14,816 nt of DNA, from the NCBI GenBank assembly GCA_033720735.1, contig JAWWBX010000084.1, forward strand, positions 1 through 14,816, in the 5' to 3' direction. Below the pieces are notes generated by a model. That model searched no databases. It was given only the letters and a program-made list of their open reading frames with translations, and had not been told where the DNA came from. This DNA is from B8-G4 sp033720735 (lineage in GTDB: Bacteria; Bacteroidota; Bacteroidia; Chitinophagales; Saprospiraceae). Every line of letters starts with the position of its first letter. The first letter of the stretch is position 1. This document shows positions 1 to 6,634 of this stretch, one piece after another. The translations under genes were made by a program, and so were the position numbers.

Positions 1-686
1 CCCAGGGCGAGGGCGAGCAAGCCTCCGCGCAAGGTGGTCTTTTGGTACTTCTTGAGGTAGTACAAGACGGCCATCATCGGGAAGGTCAGCAAGCTCAGCA
101 GGTGGACACCGATCGACAGTCCGGCACAGTAGATGGCAAAGATGATCCAGCGGTCGTGTTTGGGTTCATCGGGCAGTCCGTACCACTTGAACATCGCCCA
201 TGCGGTCATCGCCGTGAAGAATGTTGACATCGCGTAGACCTCCCCCTCAACTGCGGAAAACCAGACCGAAGAACAAAATGCCGTTGCCAGTCCGGCGACC
301 AGACCTGCGCCGGCCGACAGCCATGCTTGCGCTTGGTCCATCTCACCCCCTCGTCCGACAAACGACAACCGGGCAAAGATCATCGTCGACCAGGCCACAA
401 ATGCCGCTGCGAAAGCGGTAAACATCCCCGACATGAGATTGACGGCAAAGGCAATGTCTGAAGGATTGTTGGAGAGGATATCAGCGACCCAGGTAAACAA
501 CCGCCCCACGGTCAGAAACAACGGTGCTCCCGGAGGGTGCACGACCTGGAGTTTATAGGCACCAAGGATGAATTCACCACAGTCCCACAGGCTTCCCGTG
601 CGCTCCGCGGAGAAAAAGTATACGATCAGGGCAACGGCAAAAACAATCCAACCGGCAATGGTTGTGAGCTTCTTCTGCGACATCAT
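1..686 (-). CDS. DUF2723 multi-pass membrane protein (N-terminal part, runs off left edge)
   Basis: The reverse strand reads open from an ATG-ATG pair at 686-681 to the left edge, giving 228 residues of a longer protein. A first membrane segment starts near residue 7 and is followed by WDCGEF and VHPPGAPLF, then a run of hydrophobic helices and a WFSAVEGEVYAM stretch near residue 135. This pattern is typical of the DUF2723 / GT117-like (TMEM260-related) family, common in Bacteroidota and usually around 1000 residues with a long C-terminal part. The family is thought to be lipid-linked-sugar-dependent protein O-glycosyltransferases of the inner membrane. The acidic WDCGEF loop is the best candidate for the catalytic region, by analogy with the mannosyltransferase superfamily. 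There is no good Shine-Dalgarno. A TAGCTTTG element lies about 36 bp upstream. The family call is confident; the enzymatic role is inferred. Confidence 0.85.
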   Translation of the reverse strand, partial: MMSQKKLTTIAGWIVFAVALIVYFFSAERTGSLWDCGEFILGAYKLQVVHPPGAPLFLTVGRLFTWVADILSNNPSDIAFAVNLMSGMFTAFAAAFVAWSTMIFARLSFVGRGGEMDQAQAWLSAGAGLVAGLATAFCSSVWFSAVEGEVYAMSTFFTAMTAWAMFKWYGLPDEPKHDRWIIFAIYCAGLSIGVHLLSLLTFPMMAVLYYLKKYQKTTLRGGLLALAL

Positions 687-890
687 ACTTACGGTAAATT
701 CAAGCCGAAATTTTCGATTCACAAAGCTAAGAAAATTGATCTATCAGCTCCGGTCGGGCAGAAATGATAACTCTTTGGTTTGTAGATTATTGCGCAACAG
801 ATCGACAAGGTGCTGAACTGGCATTTTGCGGGAAGATCGAGTCATCATCCCTCGCAAAAAAGCGATAGCTTTACATGCCAAGCACGTCCA
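687..890. other. Intergenic region between the divergent DUF2723 and microprotein genes
   Basis: A 204-bp AT-richer stretch. It holds the minus-strand TAGCTTTG element at 722-729 and a plus-strand TAGCTTTA (866-873, one mismatch to the -7 consensus) that could serve the microprotein gene. A short AT-rich palindrome lies at 706-716. I see no RNA gene, terminator or repeat. Confidence 0.5.
722..729 (-). promoter_or_regulatory. Candidate -7 promoter element for the DUF2723 gene
   Basis: On the minus strand 722-729 reads TAGCTTTG, an exact match to the Bacteroidota -7 consensus TAnnTTTG. It would place a transcript start about 30 nt ahead of the ATG at 686. I could not find a convincing TTG/TTTG -33 element 17-23 bp further upstream, so this rests on the -7 element alone. 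Confidence 0.35.
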
Positions 891-1043
891 ATGATCAAAT
901 TTCTCATTCTCATCGCACTTGTCTACCTGGCGTACCGCCTGTTTATCGGCCCACCCCTGCTTGATCAGGGCAAAAAGCGGCGCGAGATCCGCGACCAGGA
1001 GCCCGAAGACGATGAGTTTGCTGACTACGAAGAAATCGACTGA
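891..1043 (+). CDS. 50-residue single-pass membrane microprotein, DUF4834-like
   Basis: Starting at ATG 891 the protein is 50 residues. Residues 2-19 are one hydrophobic helix (MIKFLILIALVYLAYRLFIG), followed by a basic stretch (KKRREIR) and a strongly acidic tail ending DYEEID. The positive-inside rule suggests a short N-terminus outside and the charged tail in the cytoplasm. An N-terminal helix plus a DYEE-type C-terminus resembles the small DUF4834 proteins of Bacteroidota, whose function is unknown. The frame stays open upstream to 810, but that extension (rich in Ser, His and Gln) looks non-coding and would put the helix mid-protein, so I prefer 891. It sits 16 bp ahead of the RluA-type gene and probably shares its transcript. 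The family match is tentative. Confidence 0.6.
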   Translation: MIKFLILIALVYLAYRLFIGPPLLDQGKKRREIRDQEPEDDEFADYEEID

Positions 1044-1059
1044 GGTGCGGATCAGCGAT

Positions 1060-1692
1060 ATGATCCTGCACAGTGATCGTCAGATCATTGTGCTGAACAA
1101 ACCTGCCGGTATGCCCTCACAGGAAGACCGGACAGGCGATCCGAGCATGCATCGCCTGGCCCAGGCCTATTGCAAGCACGATCTGTTTGTGGTCCATCGT
1201 CTCGACCGGCCCTGCTCGGGCATCCTTCTCTTTGCCAAGACCACAACTGCCGCAGGCGCTCTCAGCGAACAATGGCGCGATGGGAAAGTGACCAAACGCT
1301 ATCTGGCAGTCGTGCCGAAAGGGATCAGTCCTGCCGAAGGCACCATGACAGACCATCTGGAAATGGCCGGAGGCAAAGTACGGATCGTGCCGTCCGGCCA
1401 GGGCAAGCTGGCGGTACTCAACTACCGGACTGCTGGTGAGATCGATCGATATACCCTGCTCGACATTGATCTTGTGACCGGTCGCACACATCAGATCCGG
1501 GCGCAACTGTCAGCCAGGGGATTCCCGGTCAAGGGTGATGTGCGCTACGGTGCGCGCAGGTCAAACCCATGGAGAGGGATCCATTTGCATGCGTATCAGT
1601 TGTCCTTGACGCATCCGACACGCGAGGAGACATTGACCATGACCGCCCCGCTCCCCGACGAGCCGGTTTGGAAGGCATTTGAATTCTCCTGA
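1060..1692 (+). CDS. RluA-family RNA pseudouridine synthase
   Basis: The product is 210 residues when started at ATG 1060. It isomerises specific uridines in rRNA or tRNA to pseudouridine in the cytoplasm. Diagnostic motifs are present: the N-terminal VLNKPAGMPSQ strand (residues 11-21), the catalytic loop HRLDRPCSG (46-54, with Asp49 as nucleophile), KRYLAVV (79-85), and VTGRTHQIRAQL (139-150) near the RNA-binding face. There is no S4 domain, so this is the short, catalytic-domain-only form, and the exact target site cannot be told from sequence. The frame is open upstream to 919, but those codons overlap the microprotein gene in another frame and do not resemble the family. GTG 1045 is a possible alternative start. 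thiL follows after 12 bp, suggesting co-transcription. Confidence 0.9.
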   Translation: MILHSDRQIIVLNKPAGMPSQEDRTGDPSMHRLAQAYCKHDLFVVHRLDRPCSGILLFAKTTTAAGALSEQWRDGKVTKRYLAVVPKGISPAEGTMTDHLEMAGGKVRIVPSGQGKLAVLNYRTAGEIDRYTLLDIDLVTGRTHQIRAQLSARGFPVKGDVRYGARRSNPWRGIHLHAYQLSLTHPTREETLTMTAPLPDEPVWKAFEFS

Positions 1693-1704
1693 ATTTCGCG
1701 ACCG

Positions 1705-2760
1705 ATGAGCAAGAAAGAGCAACACCAGGATGCCAGCCAGTCCCACACCCCGTTGGGACAACTCGGCGAGTTTGGCCTGATCGAACACCTGACCAGGGAC
1801 TTCGATCTGCGTCACGCCAGCTCGCTGCTGGGGGTCGGCGACGATGCCGCGGTCATCGCCGGTGGGGATGCAGCATTGGTCGTGTCGACAGACCTGCTGA
1901 TCGAGGGGATCCATTTCGACCTGATGTACCACCCACTGAAACACCTGGGCTACAAAGCAGTGGTCGTCAACCTTTCCGATATCTATGCCATGAACGCCAT
2001 CCCGGAACAGATCACGGTGAGCGTCGGTGTGTCCAATCGATTTTCCGTGGAGGCCATGGAAGAATTCTATGCCGGAATCGGACGCGCCTGTGAACTATAC
2101 CACGTAGATCTGGTGGGCGGCGATACCAGCTCGTCGAACAAGGGCATGATCATCAGTGTGACGGCAATCGGCCGGGCGCGACCGGAGGAGATCGTGCGGC
2201 GCAGTGGCGCACAAGTAGGTGACCTGGTCTGCGTGAGCGGTAACCTCGGGGCGGCGTACCTGGGACTCCAGATCCTGGAACGTGAAAAACAGATCTATCT
2301 CTCTCAGCCTGACGTGCAGCCCGATCTCGAAGGGCAGAATTACCTCATTGAGCGGCAGCTCAAACCAGAAGCACGCAGGGATTTGATCCGGCATCTCCGT
2401 GAAGCCGGGATCCAGCCCACGGCCATGATTGATATCTCTGACGGCATGGCTTCCGACCTGATGCACATCTGTAAAGCTTCCGGGGTGGGCGCCTATGTCG
2501 AAGAAGGAAATATTCCCATGCGCCAGGAATCAGAGCTGATGGCGCTCAAATTCAAACTGGATCCGCTCACCTGTGCTCTCAATGGGGGCGAAGACTATGA
2601 ACTCCTGTTTACGGCATCGGCCGATGACCTGGAAAAACTGCGTACCCTGCCGGATATTTATATCTCCGGTGAGATTGTCAGCCAGGATGATGGCGTGACC
2701 CTGCATACCAACGGTGGCAAGATCGTACCACTGACCGCACCGGGCTGGCAGCACTTTTAG
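1705..2760 (+). CDS. thiL: Thiamine-phosphate kinase
   Basis: The product is 351 residues, similar to or slightly longer than the E. coli enzyme. ThiL phosphorylates thiamine phosphate with ATP to give thiamine diphosphate, the last step of the cofactor pathway, in the cytoplasm. Expected motifs appear in order: GVGDDAAV (43-50), STDLLIEGIHF (61-71), the SD pair in VVNLSDIYAMNA (87-98), LVGGDT (136-141), DISDGMASDL (243-252) and LNGGEDYELLF (292-302). These are the Mg-ATP and substrate-binding Asp-rich loops of the PurM/ThiL fold. About 22 N-terminal residues ahead of the conserved start are polar and variable. It lies 12 bp after the pseudouridine synthase gene. Its stop overlaps by 4 bp that of the convergent thioesterase gene, leaving no room for a separate terminator. 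No other thiamine genes are nearby. Confidence 0.95.
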   Translation: MSKKEQHQDASQSHTPLGQLGEFGLIEHLTRDFDLRHASSLLGVGDDAAVIAGGDAALVVSTDLLIEGIHFDLMYHPLKHLGYKAVVVNLSDIYAMNAIPEQITVSVGVSNRFSVEAMEEFYAGIGRACELYHVDLVGGDTSSSNKGMIISVTAIGRARPEEIVRRSGAQVGDLVCVSGNLGAAYLGLQILEREKQIYLSQPDVQPDLEGQNYLIERQLKPEARRDLIRHLREAGIQPTAMIDISDGMASDLMHICKASGVGAYVEEGNIPMRQESELMALKFKLDPLTCALNGGEDYELLFTASADDLEKLRTLPDIYISGEIVSQDDGVTLHTNGGKIVPLTAPGWQHF

Positions 2761-3143
2761 GCACCTGAGCGGACCGGTACTGGTCGGCGACGCTCATCGA
2801 TCGCCACCATCGTAAACATTCCGGTGATGGCTTTTTCCCGATGGTCCGAGTACATTTCCTCAAGAAAGATTTCGACCTCAACCTTCAGGCTGGTCCTTCC
2901 GACCTGTACGACGTGTGCACAAAACTCGGCGATGGTGCCCGCCGGGATCGGGTGCTTGAAATCAACCCGGTCTGATGAAACCGTGACCATCCGTTTGCGG
3001 GCATATCGTGTGGCGCAAATGAAGGCGACCTCGTCCATCAGCGCCAGCGCGGCCCCGCCGAAGAGCGTGTTGTAATGGTTGGTCGTGTTGGGGAAGATGG
3101 CCTTGAAAATCGACGTGCGTGTTTCCTCGATGCGATGATTCAT
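2757..3143 (-). CDS. Acyl-CoA thioesterase, single hotdog domain
   Basis: The product is 128 residues from ATG 3143. It resembles the YciA/acyl-CoA hydrolase branch of the hotdog superfamily, which hydrolyses acyl-CoA to free acid and CoA in the cytoplasm. Visible features are the N-terminal NHYNTLFGGAALALMDEVA segment (residues 22-40), which forms the hotdog helix and carries the Asp/Glu (D37-E38) expected at the active site, and VSSDRVDFKHPI (55-66). GRTSLKVEVEIF (82-93) then covers the central sheet. A single domain implies assembly into dimers or hexamers. The chain-length preference cannot be read from sequence. The start follows the trmB stop by one base (TGA-T-ATG), so translation is probably coupled to trmB. 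In-frame codons upstream of 3143 belong to trmB in another frame. Confidence 0.85.
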   Translation of the reverse strand: MNHRIEETRTSIFKAIFPNTTNHYNTLFGGAALALMDEVAFICATRYARKRMVTVSSDRVDFKHPIPAGTIAEFCAHVVQVGRTSLKVEVEIFLEEMYSDHREKAITGMFTMVAIDERRRPVPVRSGA

Positions 3144-3144
3144 A

Positions 3145-3837
3145 TCAGTGAATTGTAAAACGGAGGTACTTGATCGTGCGGCCGTCGGCGAGATGCATCC
3201 GCTCGTAAAAGGTCTGGATCGCCAGTTCATCGTACGCAAGATCACCCGCATAGACATCGTCTGAAGCGTAAAGCAGATCACATGCCGGATCTGCTTCGAT
3301 CGTCTCCAGGGTAAAGGCATACAAACCCGGATCATCCGTTTTCAGATGGACGAGCCCCCGCTTCTTGAGCAGCATGCGGTAGCGTTTCAAAAATACGGGG
3401 GCGGTGAGTCGCCGGTTGACCTTGCTGTCCCGCGGAAACGGGTCGGGAAATGTGATCCAGATCTCATCGACCTCGCCCGGGCCGAAGAAGGCGGTGATAC
3501 ATTCGATGCGGGTACGGAGGAAGGCGACATTCGACAGCGCTTCACGGTGTGACTGTGTGGCGCCCTTCCAGATGCGGGCACCCTTGATGTCTACGCCGAT
3601 AAAATTGCGATCCGGATAGCGTCGACCCAACCCAACGGTATATTCTCCTTTGCCGCAGCCCAACTCAAGAGTGAGCGGGTGTGCATTGCCAAAATGCCGG
3701 GCGCCCCAGCAACCCTTGAGATCGACAGGCGTATTACCGGTGGCGACGAGCTGCGGATGCTGTACACTGAAGTTTTCGTAAACATTGTCCAGCTTCTGGA
3801 GATCGGCGAATTTTTGCAATTTGTTTCGTCGGCTCAT
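3145..3837 (-). CDS. trmB: tRNA (guanine-N7-)-methyltransferase
   Basis: The product is 230 residues from ATG 3837. It methylates G46 of tRNA at N7 using S-adenosylmethionine, in the cytoplasm. It begins MSRRNKLQKFAD, which is characteristic of TrmB. LELGCGKGEYTVGLG (57-71) is the SAM-binding loop and GVDIKGARIWKGA (81-93) the second binding motif. DEIWITFPDPFPRD (124-137) followed by NRRL is the family's catalytic signature region. HLKTDD (164-169) and the C-terminal TFYERMHLADGRTIKYLRF (209-227) complete it. Length is normal. The same frame is open upstream to 4263, but that stretch is antisense to the acetyltransferase gene and unrelated to TrmB. Only 27 bp separate this start from the divergent gene, so its promoter must overlap that gene's beginning. 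Confidence 0.95.
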   Translation of the reverse strand: MSRRNKLQKFADLQKLDNVYENFSVQHPQLVATGNTPVDLKGCWGARHFGNAHPLTLELGCGKGEYTVGLGRRYPDRNFIGVDIKGARIWKGATQSHREALSNVAFLRTRIECITAFFGPGEVDEIWITFPDPFPRDSKVNRRLTAPVFLKRYRMLLKKRGLVHLKTDDPGLYAFTLETIEADPACDLLYASDDVYAGDLAYDELAIQTFYERMHLADGRTIKYLRFTIH

Positions 3838-3864
3838 GGCGGTTACGACTACTGCGCCTAACTT

Positions 3865-4305
3865 ATGGAAATGATCAGGATTACCCAAGGAGAGCTGCGG
3901 CAGGCCTACGATCTGAGCATGGCCATTCCCGAGTTCCAGGAACCCTATACCTGGCAGAAATGGCAGGAGCGCCTGACAGATGCCGATACGGTGGCTCTGG
4001 TGGCGTATGTGCAGGACCAGCCGGCAGGCTTCAAGGTGGGGTATGGAACGCCCGCATTTTTCTACTCCTGGATCGGAGGGGTCCTCCCGGATTACCGCGG
4101 GAAAGGCGTTGCCCGCGCATTGGCAGACGAGATGGAACAGCTGATCGCGGGACGCTATGACAGGCTGCGGATGAAGACGCGCAATCGTTATAAGGCCATG
4201 CTGCAGTTTGCAATTGGCAACGGGTTCAACATCGTAGAGGTTCGCCCGGCTACGACCGGCCATCCGGTGCTCGACCTGCGGATTGTATTGGAGAAAAACA
4301 TTTAG
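3865..4305 (+). CDS. GNAT-family N-acetyltransferase
   Basis: The product is 146 residues, a single GNAT domain. Such enzymes transfer an acetyl group from acetyl-CoA to an amine. The acetyl-CoA pyrophosphate-binding motif A is clear: SWIGGVLPDYRGKGVARAL (68-86), with the R-G-K-G-V-A turn at 78-83. A later NRYKAMLQFAIGNGFNIVEV stretch (107-126) is the usual motif B region, in which a residue is placed near the acceptor. The substrate cannot be inferred; it is not obviously the ribosomal RimI type. ATG 3871, two codons in, is an alternative start. The gene diverges from trmB across 27 bp. The following beta-barrel gene begins 11 bp after its stop, so the two likely share a transcript. Confidence 0.85.
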   Translation: MEMIRITQGELRQAYDLSMAIPEFQEPYTWQKWQERLTDADTVALVAYVQDQPAGFKVGYGTPAFFYSWIGGVLPDYRGKGVARALADEMEQLIAGRYDRLRMKTRNRYKAMLQFAIGNGFNIVEVRPATTGHPVLDLRIVLEKNI

Positions 4306-4316
4306 TTTTGGCCCCC

Positions 4317-5198
4317 ATGAAAATGCCTGTTTTGCGCATCGTACTGAGCTGTTTACTCCTGTGGCTGGTGTCTGTCACGGGGACCGCTCAGGATATCACC
4401 TATGGCTTCCGTGCCGGATTGAGCTATTCCAAATTGCTGGGAGACGTCGAGATGGACGCCAACGGCAATCTCGAGGAGTACCGCTTTGCCAGCGGCTTTC
4501 ACATCGGGATTGCATTCAATTACGCAGTTACCGATTTGTTCGGCTTTCGTACTGAACTGCTGTTCACCCAGCGGGGCACAGAGTATAAGTACGAGGGAGA
4601 CTCTTATATCTGGCTGGCACGCGCCACGCAAGACCAACGCCTGCTCCTGGGCAAGCGGACCCAGGACGTCAATATTTCCACGGCAAATCTGGAGGTCCCG
4701 CTGCTCACATACTTCAAGGCCGGACCGTTTGAATTCTCCGGCGGCATCAATCTGTCGGTGCTGATGGCTGCTACCGGCGGCGGTGGTCTCAACTTTGAAG
4801 GGGTGTCGCCAAACGGGAACCCCGTCGATCCATTCCGGATCACCCTTTCTTACAACTTTGTCAAGGACGAGGCCGGCAGCCGGGGTGCCGGAACGATCCC
4901 GGTACGCATCGATGGAACGACTGTGCTCACCCCGTCGATCATCGGCGCTTATTACGATTATGATGAGAAGGACGGCAACCTCTTCAATACGTTCGATATC
5001 GGGTTGATGGGAGGGATGTCTTATTATCTCAACGAGGGATTGTACCTGGGTGGACGGATCATCTACGGGTTGACCGATGTCGATGACAACCAGTACGATA
5101 TCTCACTCCGGGCCCTTGATCAGGACAACAACTACATCGCACGAGCCGACAAGAATCAGAACCTGACCTTCCAGGTATCGATCGGCTTCTTATTCTGA
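4317..5198 (+). CDS. Outer-membrane beta-barrel protein, PorT-like fold
   Basis: The product is 293 residues from ATG 4317 (MKMPVLRIVL). An upstream in-frame TTG at 4308 is possible but would lengthen the signal peptide's N-region for no gain. Residues 1-24 form a signal peptide with a hydrophobic core and a TAQ-D junction typical of Bacteroidota. The mature part begins with ITYGFRAGLSYSKL and contains alternating strands such as GFRTELLFTQRGTEYKY, NLEVPLLTYFKAGPFEFSGG, FDIGLMGGMSYYLNEGLYLGGRI and a final LTFQVSIGFLF. The aromatic C-terminal residue is expected for a BAM-inserted barrel. Glycine- and aspartate-rich stretches fit periplasmic turns and surface loops. It probably has 8-10 strands and sits in the outer membrane; cargo or function is unknown. 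It is probably co-transcribed with the acetyltransferase gene. Confidence 0.8.
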   Translation: MKMPVLRIVLSCLLLWLVSVTGTAQDITYGFRAGLSYSKLLGDVEMDANGNLEEYRFASGFHIGIAFNYAVTDLFGFRTELLFTQRGTEYKYEGDSYIWLARATQDQRLLLGKRTQDVNISTANLEVPLLTYFKAGPFEFSGGINLSVLMAATGGGGLNFEGVSPNGNPVDPFRITLSYNFVKDEAGSRGAGTIPVRIDGTTVLTPSIIGAYYDYDEKDGNLFNTFDIGLMGGMSYYLNEGLYLGGRIIYGLTDVDDNQYDISLRALDQDNNYIARADKNQNLTFQVSIGFLF

Positions 5199-5256
5199 TG
5201 GTGTCTGCAAGTGGCGGTCAATCTGTGCGAGCATTTTGCTCCCTGATGTCCAACCA

Positions 5257-5781
5257 CTACTCCTCGATCTCCACGATCATTTCGATCTCCACGGCGATGT
5301 TGCGCGGAAGGGAGGACATGCCGACTGCTGCCCGGGCATGCTTGCCCTTTTCGCCAAAGACCTCCACCATCAGATCGGAGAAGCCATTGATCACTTCGGG
5401 CTGATTGCCAAACCCGTCGACGGCATTCACCATGCCCAGCACTTTAACGATCCGCTTGACCCGGCTCAGATCTCCGAGATGGGCTTTCAGCGCTGCGAGT
5501 TGATTGATACCCGTGAGGCGGGCGGCAGCGTAGCCCTCTTCGATCGAGAGGTCGCGCCCCACTTTTCCGGTGATGTACGTGCCATCTGTCTTGCGAGGCC
5601 CTTTGCCGGCAAGGAAAACGAGATTTCCGGTGGTGACGGCATTGACATAGTTGGCCACCGGCTGGCCGGCTTCGGGCAAGGTAATGCCCAGGGTCTTGAG
5701 ACGCTGTTCGGGTGACTGGGCCGAGGCGACCGTGTGGAAGAGCAAAGCGGCCAGAATGAGAAGTGCGGCAGGAATACGCAT
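5257..5781 (-). CDS. Exported RidA/YjgF-family protein
   Basis: The product is 174 residues. Residues 1-21 are a signal peptide (hydrophobic LLILAALLF, then VASAQ-S), so the protein should reach the periplasm or outside. The remainder matches the YjgF/YER057c/UK114 fold in its longer subgroup: VFLAGKGPR (56-63), GKVGRDLSIEEGYAAAR (72-88), VINGFSDLMVEVFGE (130-144) and GKHARAAVGMSSLP (146-159), near EIEMIVEIEE at the C-terminus. Arg150 corresponds to the arginine that classical RidA uses to bind carboxylates when hydrolysing 2-aminoacrylate and other imines. Export is unusual for that job, because the pyridoxal-phosphate enzymes that make such imines are cytoplasmic; the substrate is therefore unclear. 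It lies 43 bp downstream of the formylglycine-generating enzyme gene on the same strand. Confidence 0.88.
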   Translation of the reverse strand: MRIPAALLILAALLFHTVASAQSPEQRLKTLGITLPEAGQPVANYVNAVTTGNLVFLAGKGPRKTDGTYITGKVGRDLSIEEGYAAARLTGINQLAALKAHLGDLSRVKRIVKVLGMVNAVDGFGNQPEVINGFSDLMVEVFGEKGKHARAAVGMSSLPRNIAVEIEMIVEIEE

Positions 5782-5795
5782 GGTGTGTTTTGATC

Positions 5796-5828
5796 TAAAG
5801 ATACATCAGAGTAGCGTTAGAAGGTCAA
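5796..5828 (-). promoter_or_regulatory. Candidate promoter for the RidA-like gene
   Basis: On the minus strand TTG (5828-5826) is followed after 22 bp by TATCTTTA (5803-5796). This resembles the Bacteroidota pair TTG-N17-23-TAnnTTTG, with one mismatch at the last -7 base. It would start transcription a few bases before the ATG at 5781. Its -33 part overlaps the stop codon of the upstream gene, so the RidA-like gene could be read from this promoter, by read-through, or both. Confidence 0.3.
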
Positions 5829-6523
5829 TGCCGGTCGTGGACGCACCGGAAACCCAGGTGGTTCAGGCCGCTGTCTTTGGCGGTTGTCTGGTAGCGGTCC
5901 GGGTAGTAACCCGAACAATAGCTGTCATCACAAAGGAAGCTCCCACCCTTGATGATCATGAGCCCACCAGGCGCTTCGGTAGAGGTCCATTCCCACACAT
6001 TGCCAAAGAGATCGTGCAAGCCGGTGCGGTTGGGCTCAAAGCGACCAACCGGGGCCACCTGTTTTGGATAGCCATCGTGCCCGCGATCAGTGAAGGGGAA
6101 CGGACCCTCCCAGACATTGCCCGGGATCACGATGTCGCCGGCGATCTGATCCCATTCGGCAGCTGTGGGCAGGCGCCCCCCCTTCCATGCGCAATAGGCG
6201 CAGGCATCATAGTACGAGACGTGGGTCACAGGCCAGTCGCCCCGACCTTCCATGGTCCCGAACGGACGCGCCCAGTTGGCGCCGGGCTGGACGATCCACG
6301 TTTGCTGCAGCGTGTCGAAAACACCAGACCACTCCAGACTGTCCGCCGTAGTGACATACCCGGTGGCCTCCACAAACTTGCGAAAGCTGTCGATCGTCAC
6401 CTCATAGCGATCTGCGATCATTTGCCCTGCGCGTGACGCCGGATCAGCGCTGTGGCGGCACGCCGCCGCTATCAGGATGATGGTCGACACAACAAACGCA
6501 AACAGAATGCCAGTACGGAGCAT
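5825..6523 (-). CDS. Compact lipoprotein formylglycine-generating enzyme (FGE/SUMF1 family)
   Basis: The product is 232 residues. The N-terminus has a hydrophobic segment ending IAAAC (Cys22), a plausible lipoprotein site. FGE oxidises a cysteine in type I sulfatases to formylglycine, their catalytic aldehyde. The C-terminal signature KGGSFLCDDSYCSGY (192-206) keeps Cys198 and Cys203 with the spacing of the copper-binding pair of human FGE (Cys336/Cys341). The family's GNVWEW (174-179), GGRLPTAAEW (115-124), PVTHVSYYDA (98-107) and terminal NHLGFRC are also present. The protein is short: the usual opening strand with a GG-F-MG motif, and the YPWG region after the AAEW motif, are missing or trimmed. 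Generic SUMF1-fold proteins lack the cysteine pair, so true FGE activity is favoured. No sulfatase is encoded nearby. The start lies 142 bp from the divergent blaI start. Confidence 0.85.
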   Translation of the reverse strand: MLRTGILFAFVVSTIILIAAACRHSADPASRAGQMIADRYEVTIDSFRKFVEATGYVTTADSLEWSGVFDTLQQTWIVQPGANWARPFGTMEGRGDWPVTHVSYYDACAYCAWKGGRLPTAAEWDQIAGDIVIPGNVWEGPFPFTDRGHDGYPKQVAPVGRFEPNRTGLHDLFGNVWEWTSTEAPGGLMIIKGGSFLCDDSYCSGYYPDRYQTTAKDSGLNHLGFRCVHDRH

Positions 6524-6560
6524 CCAGCGAAGTTACGTTTTAGACCTGCAGCCTTTAAAC

Positions 6561-6577
6561 GTTAAGGTTTTCTTAAA
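6561..6577 (+). promoter_or_regulatory. Two phased 11-bp TTAA-type half-sites upstream of blaI
   Basis: GTTAAG (6561-6566) and CTTAAA (6572-6577) are spaced exactly 11 bp start to start. The 17-bp block is nearly the same as the one upstream of the PDZ gene (9502-9518): both fit (G/C)TTAA(G/C)GTTTTCTTAAA. Direct repeats at 11-bp phase are the usual operator layout for OmpR/PhoB winged-helix response regulators. The regulator is unknown. The block lies about 40 bp ahead of the FGE start on the other strand, so it could serve either divergent gene. Confidence 0.45.
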
Positions 6578-6578
6578 A

Positions 6579-6594
6579 TACGAAGTCCATCGTA
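6579..6594. promoter_or_regulatory. Palindromic operator copy 1, TACGAA-N4-ATCGTA
   Basis: A 16-bp imperfect palindrome with five-base arms, TACGA and TCGTA, the sixth pair being A/A. It shares arm sequence and N4 spacing with a second copy centred 56 bp away. Both lie between the divergent FGE and blaI genes. BlaI/MecI repressors bind palindromes as dimers and usually repress their own operon, so this is a candidate BlaI operator. It is not the classical TACA-TGTA site. Confidence 0.55.
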
Positions 6595-6601
6595 GTTATG
6601 A

Positions 6602-6632
6602 TTGGACAACGCGCGTTTTATCGCTAAACTTG
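6602..6632 (+). promoter_or_regulatory. Candidate blaI-blaR1 promoter
   Basis: TTG at 6602-6604 and TAAACTTG at 6625-6632 are separated by 20 bp, close to the Bacteroidota TTG-N17-23-TAnnTTTG pattern with one -7 mismatch. The start would fall near 6639, inside palindrome copy 2, and copy 1 lies just upstream of the -33 element. A repressor bound at both would bracket the promoter. A second -7-like sequence, TAGTTATG (6593-6600), is an alternative. Confidence 0.4.
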
Positions 6633-6634
6633 TT

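Noticed and set aside
706..716. Palindrome CGAAA-T-TTTCG considered as a third BlaI-type operator
   Set aside because: It has different spacing and lacks the outer TA pairs of the two copies near blaI; probably chance in AT-rich DNA.
919..1059. Upstream extension of the RluA-type gene to 919
   Set aside because: Those codons are the microprotein gene read in another frame and match nothing in the family.
3838..4263. In-frame upstream extension of trmB to 4263 on the minus strand
   Set aside because: It is antisense to the acetyltransferase gene and has no similarity to TrmB, whose N-terminus MSRRNKLQKFAD begins at 3837.
5229..5241. Hairpin GAGCA-TTT-TGCTC between the convergent barrel and RidA-like genes
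   Set aside because: Only a 5-bp stem with a 3-base loop and no T-run on either strand, so not a convincing terminator.
5651..6436. Plus-strand 261-codon open frame opposite the FGE gene
   Set aside because: It is antisense to two well-supported genes; its protein lacks any recognisable domain and follows from GC-rich codon usage on the other strand.
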